DNA of 64,000 nt, from assembly GCA_034620365.1 (NCBI GenBank), contig JAQGEQ010000017.1, forward strand, positions 1-64,000. The letters are read 5' to 3'. The stretch is from Pegea sp. RAD2-039. Its lineage: Eukaryota > Chordata > Thaliacea > Salpida > Salpidae. A program made the translations under genes and the position numbers. Below are positions 46,398 to 58,953 of this stretch, piece after piece. Within the stretch, counting starts at the first letter, position 1. Each line of letters starts with the position of its first letter. The notes below the pieces were generated by a model. That model was not told where the DNA came from. It saw only the letters and a program-made list of their open reading frames with translations, and made no database searches.

Positions 46398-48424
46398 TTT
46401 GATAAAGAAACTGTTCGATGGTTTTTATCAGCTGACAGAAAAGTTGCAAATAAAAAAGTTTATAAAAATCGTAAGCACCTAGATAAACAGAGAGTTATTT
46501 GAAAGAAATCTTTGAATATCAAATCGTTAAAAATGCTAAAAAGCAAAAATGAGATATAAAATTTGAGTCTGTTTAAAAAAGAATGCAAATAAGAAGATGA
46601 AGCTGTAATTACTAACATTTGTAACGTTAGATCTTAAACTATTTTACACAAATTTAAATCTGGATAATTTATGGGGTTTATTTCTTTGATCGTGGTTGTA
46701 GAAAAAGGAATTTTTTTGTGAAGGTGTTAACATCTTCACTTCAAAGACTTTTCACAAATATCAAACTTCAATTGAAGATTTTCTCCCAGATCATCAACTA
46801 AAACTTCCACTAAAATCAAACCTTTAATTAACTTACTTGTGCTCCCTGTATTCAAGATTTCTTTTCAATTATTTTCAGCCACAAAAAACTGTTGGATTAA
46901 AAAAGCTTTTTGATATTTGAAGACAATTTGTTGAAACGCCAAATTGTTTTGATTCCAATCATTTAATATCTTTAATCTTTTTCTAACTTTCGCCTAAAAC
47001 TGATTTTCAAACTAAAAATTTGGTTCTGATTATTTTATTGCAAACTATCTGAACATCCTTCAACAAAAAATTGATCCCGAGAAAGACATCTGACTTCAGC
47101 AGTCCTCGGGTTCATTGACAAAGAAGAATCCAACAAAGTTTTGGCAAAACGCTGCAAATTAAGGCGCGACGTTTACAGATCATGCAAACGTTGTAAAAGA
47201 CCAAATGTAAATAAGAGAGAAGTTCTTCTTCTTATGTTTCTCGTCTGAAGCTTTTTTTGGATATTTTACTCGATTTAGTTGAAGATATTGAAATGGGAAA
47301 AGTTTTACAACTTCACGTTTTGTTGTTGACATTTACATTTACTCCAAAATGTTTCAAAAGCTCTACGATTAAACCCGAAGTAAAAACGATCCTTTTAAGC
47401 TTCCTGATTCCATTGTGAACTTGCAGATGACAATCTGTAAGACAACCCCGATTTGTCAGATGTAAGCAAAGATTAAAGGGTATCCTAGCAACCAAATCGA
47501 GATTTACACCGATTCGAATCTTCAGAAGTTGTTGATTTGAAATTTATTCTAAATGTTTCAAAAATTTTCTAAAAATAATTCTGATCTTCATCCAATCAGC
47601 AGAAAGAGCCCGTGACGTCACTAACGCTTTTCCAAACTATGAAAACGTCCAACGGCAGGTTAATACGTCATCAGTGATGTCATAATCGTTGCTACGTGCT
47701 CACAACAATGAGAAGAAACTTTGTTTTCACTTCTCGTTCCTATACATCCGTTGTTTGGTTGAAATGATGTAAGCGTCACTTACATCATCAAATCACGTAA
47801 CTCTCAAAAGATAAATCCAATGTGTAATGAAGCGTAACGGGCGTTTGACGCGGATTCAACCTTAAACCACACCTGGGTAGATCCGAACACTTGGTGGCGC
47901 CACAAATCACTGAATCTTTTAATGGGATTGTTTAGACAGAAAACAGAGCAACAAACAAACAAATAAACAAAAGTTTTCATCGACAAGTAGATGATATGCA
48001 ATCATGAACAAGTCGACGAAAACGAAGTTTGGATATTTTCAGTCATTCATAGTTGAAAAATAAACGAAGTTTGGACGCAAAGCAAACAGTCTCTGGTAGA
48101 AAAATGTGATGACAACATTTGATAAAAAAACTTTCATGAAAGAAACGGGAAAAAGTGATGAATAGAAAACTTCTAACCGTCATCATTCTGTTGTTGTAAC
48201 TCCTTCATTTACCTTCATCTTCTACATCAGTTAAGATCAATTTGTTGGTTGCTCTTCTTCTAAACTTTCAAAAAAATAAATAAAAAAACAAACTGAAACA
48301 AAAAAGTAACAAAAACTAAAAATAATTGAACAAGGAAAAGTTCTTTTGTAGTTTTCAATCCTTTCATAAATAGAAAACAAAAAATAAGAGAAAATGGACT
48401 TTGAATATGACAACCTCACTTCTG
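46398..48424. other. Hedgehog upstream region, no gene seen
   Basis: AT-rich at first, then mixed composition with isolated TGACGTCA sites (for example near 47610). It lies directly 5' of the Hedgehog start codon on that strand, so it should contain the promoter; I cannot point to a definite core promoter. No open frame here shows family resemblance. Confidence 0.5.
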
Positions 48425-49236
48425 CTACCTTTCGAAGACAGGTTTCGTATATATAAGAGCTTTTGTTATCTTTATGATCGGAAAGTAAAGTACTTTTGGG
48501 GGGTTAAGGGTAAGAAGAATGAATAAGGACAAGTTATAGGTATTGAAAGCAAACCTGAACAGATTCTTGTAACAAAGCTTTTCTTTCAGTTTCATTTTTA
48601 CAAAATTTATAGTCTCTGATACAAAAGCGACCTCTTGGGTAAAACTCTCCAAATATTCCAGTTTAAACTTCCAAATAAATACTGTTGATGACGTCATATG
48701 CTGACGTTGTACTTCATATACTTGCTGTAGGAAACCTAAAGAGTTTAATAAAATAGAAATGTAAGTAAAGATCGATACATCTGCTTGTGAAGATGTTGGT
48801 AAGTAGGAAGGCTGAACAGAAGAACAGGTTGTGATTTCGTTATGTCTTAAGTGTTGGAACCAATTGTAAAGCACTTCAAACAAACTCTACTAAACAAGTA
48901 CCACCCCCACACTGTCTTTATTGTTCGCCCATCATAAACATCGAAGAAAATATACAATAAGCTCCAAATAACCGAAACACAGAAAGTTTTTTGAAGTGTC
49001 CAGTTTTGTGGGTCGATACCCAGCACTTTGCTTGCTTTACAACTTTTAACTTCTAAACAGTACAAGTAGATGGCAGATAATGAATGATTGCTGGTGAGGT
49101 TGTTTACTTCAATCCGACGTATTTGAGTCATCATTCGCTTTCTCTCAAAGATTTTAGTTCCTATGTCCTTTGAGAAAAAGATGACAAAAAGTAAACTTAT
49201 TACGATTGAATATAAGAAGCAGAAAAGCTCCATCAA
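48425..49236 (-). CDS. doubtful membrane protein, two overlapping open frames, probably spliced
   Basis: The upstream frame (48847-49236, 129 codons) starts MMELFCFLYSIVISLLFVIF, a clear signal or membrane segment, and has a second hydrophobic stretch near FCVSVIWSLLYIFFDVY. It would need a splice near WGWYL to join the lower frame (48425-48883, 152 codons). GT and AG candidates exist (an AG after TTCTTCTGTT near 48823), but I could not choose a phase with confidence. I recognise no family. The length of two adjacent open frames in AT-rich DNA and the hydrophobic start are the only support; exons of a longer gene or chance are alternatives. Confidence 0.3.
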
Positions 49237-52200
49237 ATTGAAAAGTGCAAACTACAAACGATGCTAACAGTCGGCGGCTATTTTATTAAACAAATTTATT
49301 CATTTTGACAAAACGACAATATTAGTTTGAAAGAATAGAAGCATCATTAAACGGAAGAGCTAGTAGAAACGCGATTCGCGGTCCGTCAAATCGCGATAAG
49401 TCACCAATCAATCTGCAAATATTTAAAAAGCTCTTTTTATGAAACTTTTATATTAGTTTGACCTGCTAGTGACCAGCAGTAAAGACCACGTGACGGAATG
49501 AACAGTTAATTACAATAACTTCGTTTTGACATGCCACCCCCTACCCATAGCTTGGACATCTTGTATAAATTAAATGAATTTAGATAAATTAGTGGAAAGA
49601 GAAGTTAGAGCGTGGGAAAATAGATAGAAGAATGTGAGCGTGGCCAGAACATGAGATGTTAAAACATTAAAATGGCATTAAAACGGCGATAAATAAGATT
49701 TATTGTTTATTTAGTTTTACAAACTTTCACTTCTACTTGGTATTGTGATAAATCTATGACAAATGCAACAAACCCCCTGATTGCTTCGTGATGACGTCGT
49801 AAGAAATGGAAGTTAGATGGAAAGTAGTTATGATTGATAAATGATGAAAAACTTTTATTTCTGATTTGCTTCTTGTGAACTTCGGAGAAGAAAAAGTTGT
49901 TGATAAGAATTTGTTGATGAAACAAAAGCATCATGAAGATTAGGATATCTTTCAACTGGAGCAGCTTATGATGTAAGGATTCAGTTAATACGAAAATCCT
50001 TAAGATGAAATATGATATATATTTAGATTAAAACAGAAGCTTTTCAAATCTCTAAAATGCCAATTTGTTTTCTGACCAATTTCTCTACTATTCGTCACCT
50101 CATTTGAAATTTATAAAAATTTTTTCGAAAAAACTCAGATTTCAAGAAAAGAAGTTTTCAGTTTCGGACTTTTTTGCTGATGCGACTCGATGCTCCTTAT
50201 GACGTCACAAAGCATCAATCATGATTTTGCAGAATATAAGAAATTATTTCCGAAATATTCGTCAATCATTTGAACCAGGAAATAACTCATCGCTACGATG
50301 ACGTCATTTCCGGATAAAACTTTCATTCACAAAACGCTGTCATCGATTTTTCTAAAATTCTAAAAATAAGAATCGCTGTGATGACGTCATCACGACGAGC
50401 TGTAATCCGCGAAGACATCCGAGGTGATTGATCCACAGATCGAATCCACGAGCAGATGATGTCGACAATGATCGCGACCTGATCGCGATTTGATGACGAA
50501 TAGCAAATCTTCGTGGGAATCATCTTCACACCTACACTCTTAATTGTTTACTTTGTTCACTTCGTTTCGCTTCACTGACCACGCCTCATTCCACCAACGA
50601 TTCTGTTGGCGCTGATCCTTTGTCTTGACGTCCAATCAACGATCAGGTAGCTGTTTCCATGTCAACGCCTTCTAATTGGCTGCATTTGATGCAGATTGGT
50701 CACGTGACCTTCTTAATCTGATTCCTGATTAGATTTTCACAAAAAAACATTTTGAAGCTGCAACTAGCTGCATCACGCGACAAATCGCGGTGTTTTTGAT
50801 GACGTCACGTGTCTGTTCATCTAGAGAGGTGTTCAACTGAATAACGAAATCGAAGAAAATCAGTCATCCGAAACGAAACTTTCTTTACTTCTATCGGACG
50901 ATGGCGCCGCGGAGCCTCTGGTTGCCATAGTAACAACGAAGTTCGATGAAAAGCTTTTTCTCCTTCGATTTCAATCATCAACGCGAGACACAAATCTTCG
51001 ATTTCATCATCTAATCGCTGATTCGTCGAAAAGCGCGAAAAACCGACGCTTTTAATGAACTTGACAGCTTCGAAATTAAAATCATGACGTCATCACTTCT
51101 CGCTTTCTCATAAACCCTTTTCACCCAGATGGGGGAATTCCCCGTTAAAACCTCATCGTTCTAATGACTCACCGAAAATCGTAAAAATTTTGATGACGTA
51201 TTTGCGAGTGATGACGTCATTCGTGGATCTAAGTTGATCCTTCAACAATTAAAATTTTCTTGTAAGTCTTCGAGCTCTCAGCTATCGGCTCATCAAAGTC
51301 TTTCCCGCTATTATGACGTCACGACGAGCAAGTGATGTCATTAGAGCTTTAAGTCATGTGACTTCATGAGAAATCTGTAATTGAAAGAAAAGATTTGAAA
51401 CGGACGTGAACGAGAAGCAGTTGGTCACGTGGTCAGTACTTTTAATTGACAATTTAGCGTTTTGTGTAAAAACTTTTCAAACTTTTTGGATTTGATCCAA
51501 CTCAGAATTCATCATTTTTTGGTGTTAATTAGATTAGTGAAGAAAAAGAAATTCTGAAATGAAAAATTCGATCTAATGAAGAAAGTGCCAAATTACAGAT
51601 GCTACATTTCTACTTCAAGATCTATCTGTAAACTTGAAAGTATTTGCTTAGACATAAAACAACATCGGCCACCAACAAGCAACTTGTTTACACCGGAAAA
51701 CGTTAATTAACAAAATTGCTTCCGTTGTTAAAAAGCTTTTTTAGAAAATTTTATTTTTGGTTGATTGCTTCATAAGTTTTGTGGCTGAAAGAAAAATGCT
51801 TTTTAATGTATCAATACCTCACTAGATTATATTATTGTCATTTTCACAGCTATTTGGTGGTTTTTTATGAAATTAATTGATATTTTTGATGGTTCCACGT
51901 TATAAAGCATCTATCCTCAAAATTCCAACAAAATTTTTTATTTTAGTTTTTAATTATTCATTTTTTAGAACTTTATCAACTTTAATATTAAGACTCTTTA
52001 CTGCCAGCTAGCGGATTGTATAAAAATCAATTTTTTATTAAATCAAGAAATGACGATTTCAAACTTAAGTATAATTTCGTAAATTTGAATCTTTAAATAT
52101 CAGTTTGTTGATCAGATTGTTTTTTACTTTTATTATATTTGCTTAACGTTCATACAACAATCAATTTTCAGTTGTTTAAAAAGGTTTTTGTTAAAAAATC

Positions 52201-52651
52201 TTCATGTACGAAGTCAGATTTGATGAAATTTATTAATGTAGAAGTACTTATCATGAAATTAGAAATTTAATCAGTCAGTTAGATATCCTAATTAAGCAGC
52301 AAAATCTTCATCTATTAGTTGTGGATCTGTTTTTCATGATTCTTAAATTTTCAAAAATTATAATTAAAAAATTAACTTAACAAATTGATGTTCTTATATT
52401 TGATAAATTATTTAGTAAATGGATTACAAAATGTCAATTTTTTTATATTCTCATAAAATTCCTTTTTCACTTTCTAGATGAACAAATGATAAACTATCTT
52501 CTAAATTACTCCTTATTTACAAATGATCTTTTTCTAGTTGTCAAAATTAAGGATCTCTAAACAAATCATGAAGATGAAGTTCTCTTTTACAAACACTTGA
52601 TCTGATGATACTTCAATTGACACAAAATCTTATTTTAATGAAAGCTTTTTA
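49237..52651. other. gene-free region; 49.7-51.4 kb rich in CRE palindromes
   Basis: No coding sequence recognised. From about 50.2 to 51.35 kb the DNA is much less AT-rich and contains at least seven TGACGTCA sites (near 50200, 50298, 50381, 50798, 51084, 51212 and 51313) and several CACGTG sites (near 50700, 50806 and 51424). It could be a distal regulatory block for Hedgehog or for RPL27A, or simply reflect the local motif enrichment. 51.5-52.65 kb is ordinary AT-rich DNA. Confidence 0.5.
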
Positions 52652-54320
52652 TTAGGCAACCAAAACACAAACACCGCCGGCTTCTTTGATTTTCATTTCA
52701 GCACGACGACTGAAAAATCGCGCTTTCACGATGACAGGTTGCTTAGGAAGCATTCCTTTGCCCAGAACTTTATAGTAGCCCTGAAAAGTTGATGAGTTAA
52801 TTTCAAGAAAAGATTTTGAAGTTGAATTGTAGATAGTTCATTTGATGTCTCTACATTTGATAGAAACAAACGAAGAATGAACTAACTGGATATTTTGTAT
52901 GCTTGACTTGACACTTGTTTGTAAATTGTAAATTACAACAAGTAACACTGCAAGCAACTAACCAAGATGATGATCTACTTACTGCTTGAACTACATCAAT
53001 TACTGGAGCTTTGTCGGTTTTGTCCGCGTAATGAAGTCTAGTTTGTTCGCTGACCAAAGACCAGAGGTGGTCAAGGTTAATAGCAGGACAAGCATACTGG
53101 TTTTTCTTCAAATGGAAATGACGCATACCAACTTTTCCAAAGTAACCAGGATGGCTGTAAAAATACCATCATCAGCAAGTTGGAATTTTTATCTAAAAAA
53201 GTTGATTTACTATTTATCAAAGTTGATACGATGATGATGTTGTCCACCAGCATTTCCTCGACCTCCAGGGTGCTTACGATGTTTACCTAATCAACAAATT
53301 AATCAAAAATATTATCTAGAAGCAGGTAAAAATAGATTTTAATTATTTATTTAGTCAAGTTTTCTAGTGCAGAGTAGTTCAATACTTTTCAAATGCTACC
53401 AACAGAAACTGGTCATATATAAAAATATGCAACAAAACAATGAAACATTGGACTGACCAACACGACCATGACCATGGCTCACATGTCCTCGTAACTTTCT
53501 GGTCTTCTTTTTTGAAGTTGTCTATAAAAATAGATTAATGAATACAGATCTGATAAGTTTAATTATTTCTTTATTTTGTTGTTAAAATGTTAGATATTAA
53601 GATTCAGAGAAAATATTATTTGAAATATTCACTGAAAAAAAGATCTTTTGATTTTTGCACTCATATTCTCAATTGAGATAATTTAAAATCACAACAGAAA
53701 CGCTTTAGTGCAAAAAAATTAAAAATTTAATTTCAGAAAAACAGACTGATGGTTTAACAATTTCAAAAAATTAAATTATAAAAGAAAATATTTCTTACTT
53801 AGCAAGAAATTCAGTCAATTATAAAATAAAACATTTTATAAAATTTATAAAATAAACCAAAAGATAAATAAATAATTATTTTTTTTCAATTATAATAAAA
53901 ATAAATTATAAAATAATTATAATAAAAGTCAATTGAAAGAATTATAATGAATATATTCTGAATTTAAACAAAATAAATTAAAAGAATTTAAAAAGAAAAC
54001 TTTTTTAGAAAATTATAAAATTTTTATAAAATTGAAATTTATTTTAAAATATTTTCTGAATTATAAAAATCAACATCAAAAGATAAACTTCATAAAAACT
54101 AATAAAAAAAATTGGAGAAAATATAAAAAAGAATCAAAAATAAATAAAAACTAGAGCAAGTAACAAAAAAATTAAATCAAATAATCAAAATTTGGCAAAT
54201 AAATAATTTTACTAGAAATCAAATATTCCTATCAAGTAGTAAAAATACTTCTTGAAATAAACTAATAAATTAAAAGAATTCTGATTATTATTTTTTAGAA
54301 ATAAAAAAAAAGCTCACCAT
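52652..54320 (-). CDS. RPL27A: large-subunit ribosomal protein uL15 (RPL27A)
   Basis: Cytosolic 60S ribosomal protein. Five exons in continuous phase: 54318-54320 (the ATG alone), 53458-53521, 53211-53286, 52983-53154 and 52652-52780, giving 147 aa; human RPL27A has 148. Visible motifs: [70 protein letters not shown], then [35 protein letters not shown] and terminal VCVLVA. The first coding exon ending directly after the start codon is typical of ribosomal protein genes and makes the 5' exon invisible to frame scanning. The stop codon overlaps the poly(A) signal (TAATAAA), so the 3' UTR may be minimal. Introns are 796, 171, 56 and 202 bp; I looked for box C/D snoRNA signals in two of them and saw none. 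Confidence 0.96.
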
Positions 54321-55082
54321 GATGTGATACGAAGTAGGCAAAAGAAAGAAGTGAAATAAATGCTGCCAGCCTAGATAATGTTCACAACTATTCAGACACT
54401 GAAGTTAAATTTTTTAAACTGTAAACACTTAAAGCCATTTTTGTATTTACAAATCAACTCAACTAAAACAAGAAAACAAGAAGAAAAAAGCAGAAAAAAT
54501 TAAAGTTACTTCGATATTTTACGTATATAATCAATAAAAGTTTAAAAATGTTTTTAAGAACGTAACAAAACCTTTAAGCAATTCAAAATACACACATACT
54601 ACATGTGTTACATCTTTTACTTTCTATATTTTTGACTTAATTTTAACACACATATTAAAACATCATTTTAAAGACAAATCTATGTATGTTTGAACTCAAT
54701 TAACTTTTATAATTCGAATGTTTTTGGTTCAATACTTTAATATAACTTACCCTAAAGCTAATACCACTAAGTTACGTATAAAAAGTTACTGATATATTAA
54801 ACACTTTATATATAGTAACTTACGGGCAATGTGATAAACCATAATTTTGTATTTATAAAAATGACTGAATTGTAGCTTGAAGCAAAATATTTCTAATAAT
54901 TAAAAATAGTAAATATTAAAAATAAACGACAAATTTCCGTTCATAATTCTACTACTTGAGAATCTAACCTTTCTTAAAATCAGGTGATTTTGGTGATTTT
55001 ATAAAATTGTTATCTTCGAATTATTAAATTAATGTGTAGTTTAAGGTAAAGTTTTTGACGAAGAAAAGTTCATAAAAAGTCG

Positions 55083-55345
55083 GGTAGAAGAGCCGTGTTA
55101 GTCTGTTTTATGACAAGACTTCTAGAATACGCGAAACCTCGAATTTAAAAGCAGAGTTGGAGCCTCGCAGGCAGTTTGTCACTGGACTCAGTGTTGTTCT
55201 GACAACTCCTGTGACGCCAGCTGGGTGTAGCTGTATCAGTCCTTCTGTTCTGCTGTATAATCTTGTTGGTGTGGAGAGTGGAATCCTGCTGTATCGGTTA
55301 CAACTAGATCTTCTTAATTTCTCCACTGACTTACAGTATGGTGGT
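55083..55345 (+). mobile_element. SINE copy, 5' head degraded
   Basis: It shares GCAGTTTGTCACTGGACTCA, TTCTGACAACTCCTGTGACG, GCCAGCTGGGTGTAGC and CAGTCCTTCTGTTCTG with the other two copies, and the 3' section GAGAGTGGAATCCTGCTG with the 6.2-kb copy. The tRNA-like head is missing or unrecognisable, and the central hairpin is degraded (AACCTCG...CAGAGTT). It lies between RPL27A and OLA1 and touches neither. Confidence 0.75.
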
Positions 55346-55555
55346 TGTTGGCAGAAGGCTTCTTATTATTTGAATTATATAAATAAATTATATAAAGATG
55401 CTTATTTCTATTTTTCTTTTTATAGACTAGAATAATAATAAAGCTTTAATATTAGAAAAGTAGATAACTGAAGAATAATAATTTTCTAATTGGTTTGTTT
55501 TAACTTCTAGGAAAAATTCAGGTGGAATAGATTTATTCGCAATAATAATTTTTTC

Positions 55556-55620
55556 GTGTCTCAAATATTCGGACCCAGAACCTCCCGCCTGGTTCGAGGG
55601 CGTGGACACCACATATATGG
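55556..55620 (-). mobile_element. possible isolated SINE head (tRNA-like), minus strand
   Basis: On the plus strand CGGACCCAGAACCTCCCGCC resembles the complement of the SINE head (GGGCCCGGAACTTGCCACC at 6.5 kb), followed by GGGCGTGGACACCACA in the A-box position. This suggests a second, head-only insertion in inverse orientation about 220 bp from the previous copy. The match is partial, so this is tentative. Confidence 0.4.
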
Positions 55621-57258
55621 ATAGCAACTGGAGTAAACAGTTGGAAATATGTAAAAGTTTATAAAATACATAAAGCGCTTAAAACGTAAAATAAAGCTTT
55701 CTCAGATGTTTGAGTAAATTTGTATTTACTATTTCCTGAGTAAAAACATCAAAATATGTAATAAGATCTTAAAAATAATATTTGCTGAGTTGTTATCTTT
55801 GATAAAGACCTTAAAACTTTAAAACGGTGAAGATAAAAAGTTCAGCTTTTCCAAGATTGCTGAAATACAAATTTTTTCATCATGAACAGCTTTCATTACA
55901 GATAAACAAGAATTTAAATTAGAATCGACAAATTTCAGCGATAAACCCAAAAAATACTTTCTTAGTAACCGTGCCACTTATTAACTTCATTTTACATTTA
56001 AACTTATTTTAAACTTTAGATTTTTTTAGTGATACTTTTAACAAAGGTTTAATGTGAGTCAAAGTTTTTGTAAGATTAGGATTGGAAGAGTTTTTAGTGG
56101 GACAAATCTGATAGTATAATTGATGAAATAACATTTTCATAAAGTGGCTTCTTTTTGACATCACTTACCTTGGACAAAAAGTCAACGACTTCTCTTATAG
56201 TGGCGATTTTAAAATAGTCTAATGCTTTACAGGATATGCTATCTACTCCTGATAATTTCTTTATAAATGATGGCAATTAAGCAAAATATAATCTTATTTT
56301 AATGGATTCATGACACAAGAGAAAATTTCTATAATAACAAAATTTTTATATTTAAACCCTCGTTTAATCTTAATCAAATAAATGATATTCAAATACCGAT
56401 ATATCAATTTATAAAAGTGGAGTAAAAAGATAATTTATTTTTAACTAATATTAATTATTATTTATCTATGAAAAATATATGAAGTTTATAAAGATTAAAA
56501 TATTATTTTCTGATAACTTTTATTTAATTATTGCAAGAAACACTTTTTTACCTTTCCTCATTTTCAGTGAAACGTCAAACGTTTGAAAATAAATGTTATT
56601 AAAAAGTTTAGATTGATAATTTCTTTAATTTATAAATAAAATTATTGATAAATTTATGATTATTATAACTTTAAACTATTTTATAAAACTAAATCTTCGA
56701 AAACCACTTTTAAGTGTTTTTTTTTTAAGTTTTCTAAACATTTTTATTTCTTTAAAAGTTTATTATTGAATTAAAATTTTATTTTAAAGAAATTAAATTA
56801 GAATTAAATTTAAATAAATAAAATAATTTTTTTGTTAATAATCTTTTACTATTTTTTATAAATCATATTTTATTTCAATCTTAAAAAATTATTTATTAAA
56901 ATTTAAACTTTTGTAAAAAACTTAATTATTATTTTCACTTCAGAATAACTAAATTTTATTAAAATCGAAGTTTTATATTTTTTTAAAAAATTCAAATAAT
57001 TTTTTTAAATTAATTTTCTTATAATATAAAGGTTTAGTTTTATTGAAACTTTATTTTATCAATAAATTAAATAAAGTTTAATTTTTTGTTACATCTTTTA
57101 TAGTAAGTCTTTAATATCAGAAAAATCTTTCATATTTTGACACAACTTTTAATTTTGATAAAATTCAAAACTTCAAGAATTTTTATTTCCAAATTCGATT
57201 TAATTATTTTATTTTTAATATTTTTAGTTTTAATATTAGTGAATTTTCTTCAATAAAA

Positions 57259-58843
57259 ATGCCACCAAAGAAGAAGAAAGAAGTTGAAAAACCTCCCCTG
57301 ATCTTAGGAAGATTAGGAACTTCTCTCAAAGTTGGGATTGTCGGAATTCCTAATGTTGGAAAATCAACTTTTTTCAATGTTTTGACCAAAAGTCAGGTTT
57401 GTATTCCACAAAATATTCGACAATTATATTTTAATTTGATATTTTGATAGGCAAGTGCAGAAAACTTCCCTTTTTGCACAATTGATCCAAACGAAAGCAG
57501 AGTTCCTGTTCCTGATGACAGATGGGAATATTTATGTAAATTTCACAAACCAGCCAGCAAGGTAACATCATTTAGTTTTATTTTTCTGATTAATCTTGGT
57601 TTATTCAATTTTTGTGATTGATGTTCTGTTTGTAGGTTCCTGCTTTTCTCAACGTAGTAGACATCGCTGGTTTAGTTAAAGGTGCAAATGAGGGTCAGGG
57701 TCTTGGAAATGCTTTTCTTTCACATATTAGTGGTTGTGACGCTATCTTCCATATGACAAGAGCTTTTCCAGATGCTGATGTAAGTGACAAAAACCAACAA
57801 TTTCCTCAATAAGTAGTTTGCACAAAACACGAGTAACCAACCACGAGCTTCAAATGCTTCGATGATGTAGCTGAGAACTTATTTGATTTGTAGGTGGTTC
57901 ACGTAGATGGTGAAGTTAATCCTGTGAGAGACATTGAAGTTATCCAAGAGGAACTAAGACTCAAAGATGTTGAACATTTAACTAAAAGATTAGCTGAATT
58001 GGAAAAAGTTTATACCAGAGGTGGAGAGAAGAAAGTAAAAAGAAGATCACTTCAAGATCACATTTCATTTTTATCATTTTTAGTATAAGCAAGAATTTGA
58101 GACTCTTTCAAAGATCAAGATGTTGATGGTGGATGACAAGAAACCAGTGAGATCAGGAGACTGGGCCGCAAAAGACATAGAAGTCCTTAATGAGCATCTT
58201 TTTCTGACTTCTAAACCTCAAGTGAGTCTGAAACCTCTTGTCTTCATCACTTCATCTTCTTTTTTCAGATTTATTTGGTGAATCTTAGTGAGAAGGATTA
58301 CGCGAGGAAGAAGAACAAATGGTTGATGAAGATCAAAATGTGGGTTGATGAAAATGATCCAACTGCAACTCTCATTCCATTCTCAGGATCTTTTGAACTT
58401 AATGTGAGTCTTCATCTTCTACTTCTTCTTTTCAACTCATTTTTCAACAGCTGATGGATATGTCAAGTGATGAAGAACGTTCGAGTTACTTGAAAGAGAA
58501 GTATGATGGATCAGTGTCTTCTGCTCTTGATAAGATCGTCACAAATGGATTCAAGATGTTAGGACTTCAATACTTCTTCACTGCCGGTCCAGATGAAGTC
58601 AAAGCATGGACCATCAAGAAGAATATGTTGGCTCCTCAGGCTGCTGGACGAATTCATACTGATTTCGAGAAAGGTTTTATAATGGCTGAAGTGATGAAGT
58701 TTACGGACTTCAAAGAACTTGGTAGTGAAGCTGCTGTAAAAGCTGCTGGTAAATATCGACAACAAGGTCGAAATTATATCGTAGAAGATGGAGATATCAT
58801 CTTTTTCAAGTTTAATACTCCAACTCAATCAAAAAAGAAATAA
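57259..58843 (+). CDS. OLA1: Obg-like ATPase 1 (YchF/OLA1 family)
   Basis: Cytosolic P-loop NTPase of the YchF subfamily, which binds ATP in preference to GTP and associates with ribosomes. Seven exons in continuous phase: 57259-57396, 57451-57561, 57636-57779, 57894-58034, 58084-58221, 58269-58403 and 58451-58843, giving 399 aa (human 396). Walker A is GIPNVGKS (G1); then [13 protein letters not shown] (G2), [20 protein letters not shown] (G3) and LVNLSEKD, the YchF substitute for NKxD. A coiled-coil insert follows the G domain, and the C-terminal TGS-like part has [53 protein letters not shown]. Introns are 47-114 bp. The start has the family's usual MPPKKKKE leader. AATAAA lies at 58948. 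The predicted protein appears intact. Confidence 0.97.
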
Positions 58844-58947
58844 ATTTATCGATTAAGATCATCTAATATTTGAGCGTCTTTTAAATTGTGGTAAAATTTC
58901 AAATTTATTTATCAAACTTACATTTATGTCATGAAGTTTACAAATAC

Positions 58948-58953
58948 AATAAA
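58948..58953 (+). terminator. poly(A) signal of OLA1
   Basis: AATAAA about 105 bp after the stop codon, followed by a second overlapping AATAAA-like word. Confidence 0.5.

Larger units (their letters stand above)
54321..57258. other. AT-rich intergenic stretch with SINE pieces
   Basis: Extremely AT-rich on both sides of two SINE-related segments listed separately. A 60-codon minus frame at 56094-56276 (GVDSISCKALDYFKIATIRE) looks slightly protein-like but has no known resemblance and no flanking exons I can support. Confidence 0.5.

Noticed and set aside
50323..50529. 68-codon minus-strand frame in the CRE-rich block
   Set aside because: No family resemblance; its open length follows from repeated GATGACGTC-type words.
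53287..53457. Possible snoRNA in an RPL27A intron
   Set aside because: Ribosomal protein introns often host snoRNAs, but no C/D box pair or H/ACA layout could be seen.
55157..55435. 92-codon plus-strand frame and the similar frames at 6188-6370 and 20201-20476
   Set aside because: These frames lie within the SINE copies and follow the repeat, not a conserved protein; stops and shifts differ between copies.
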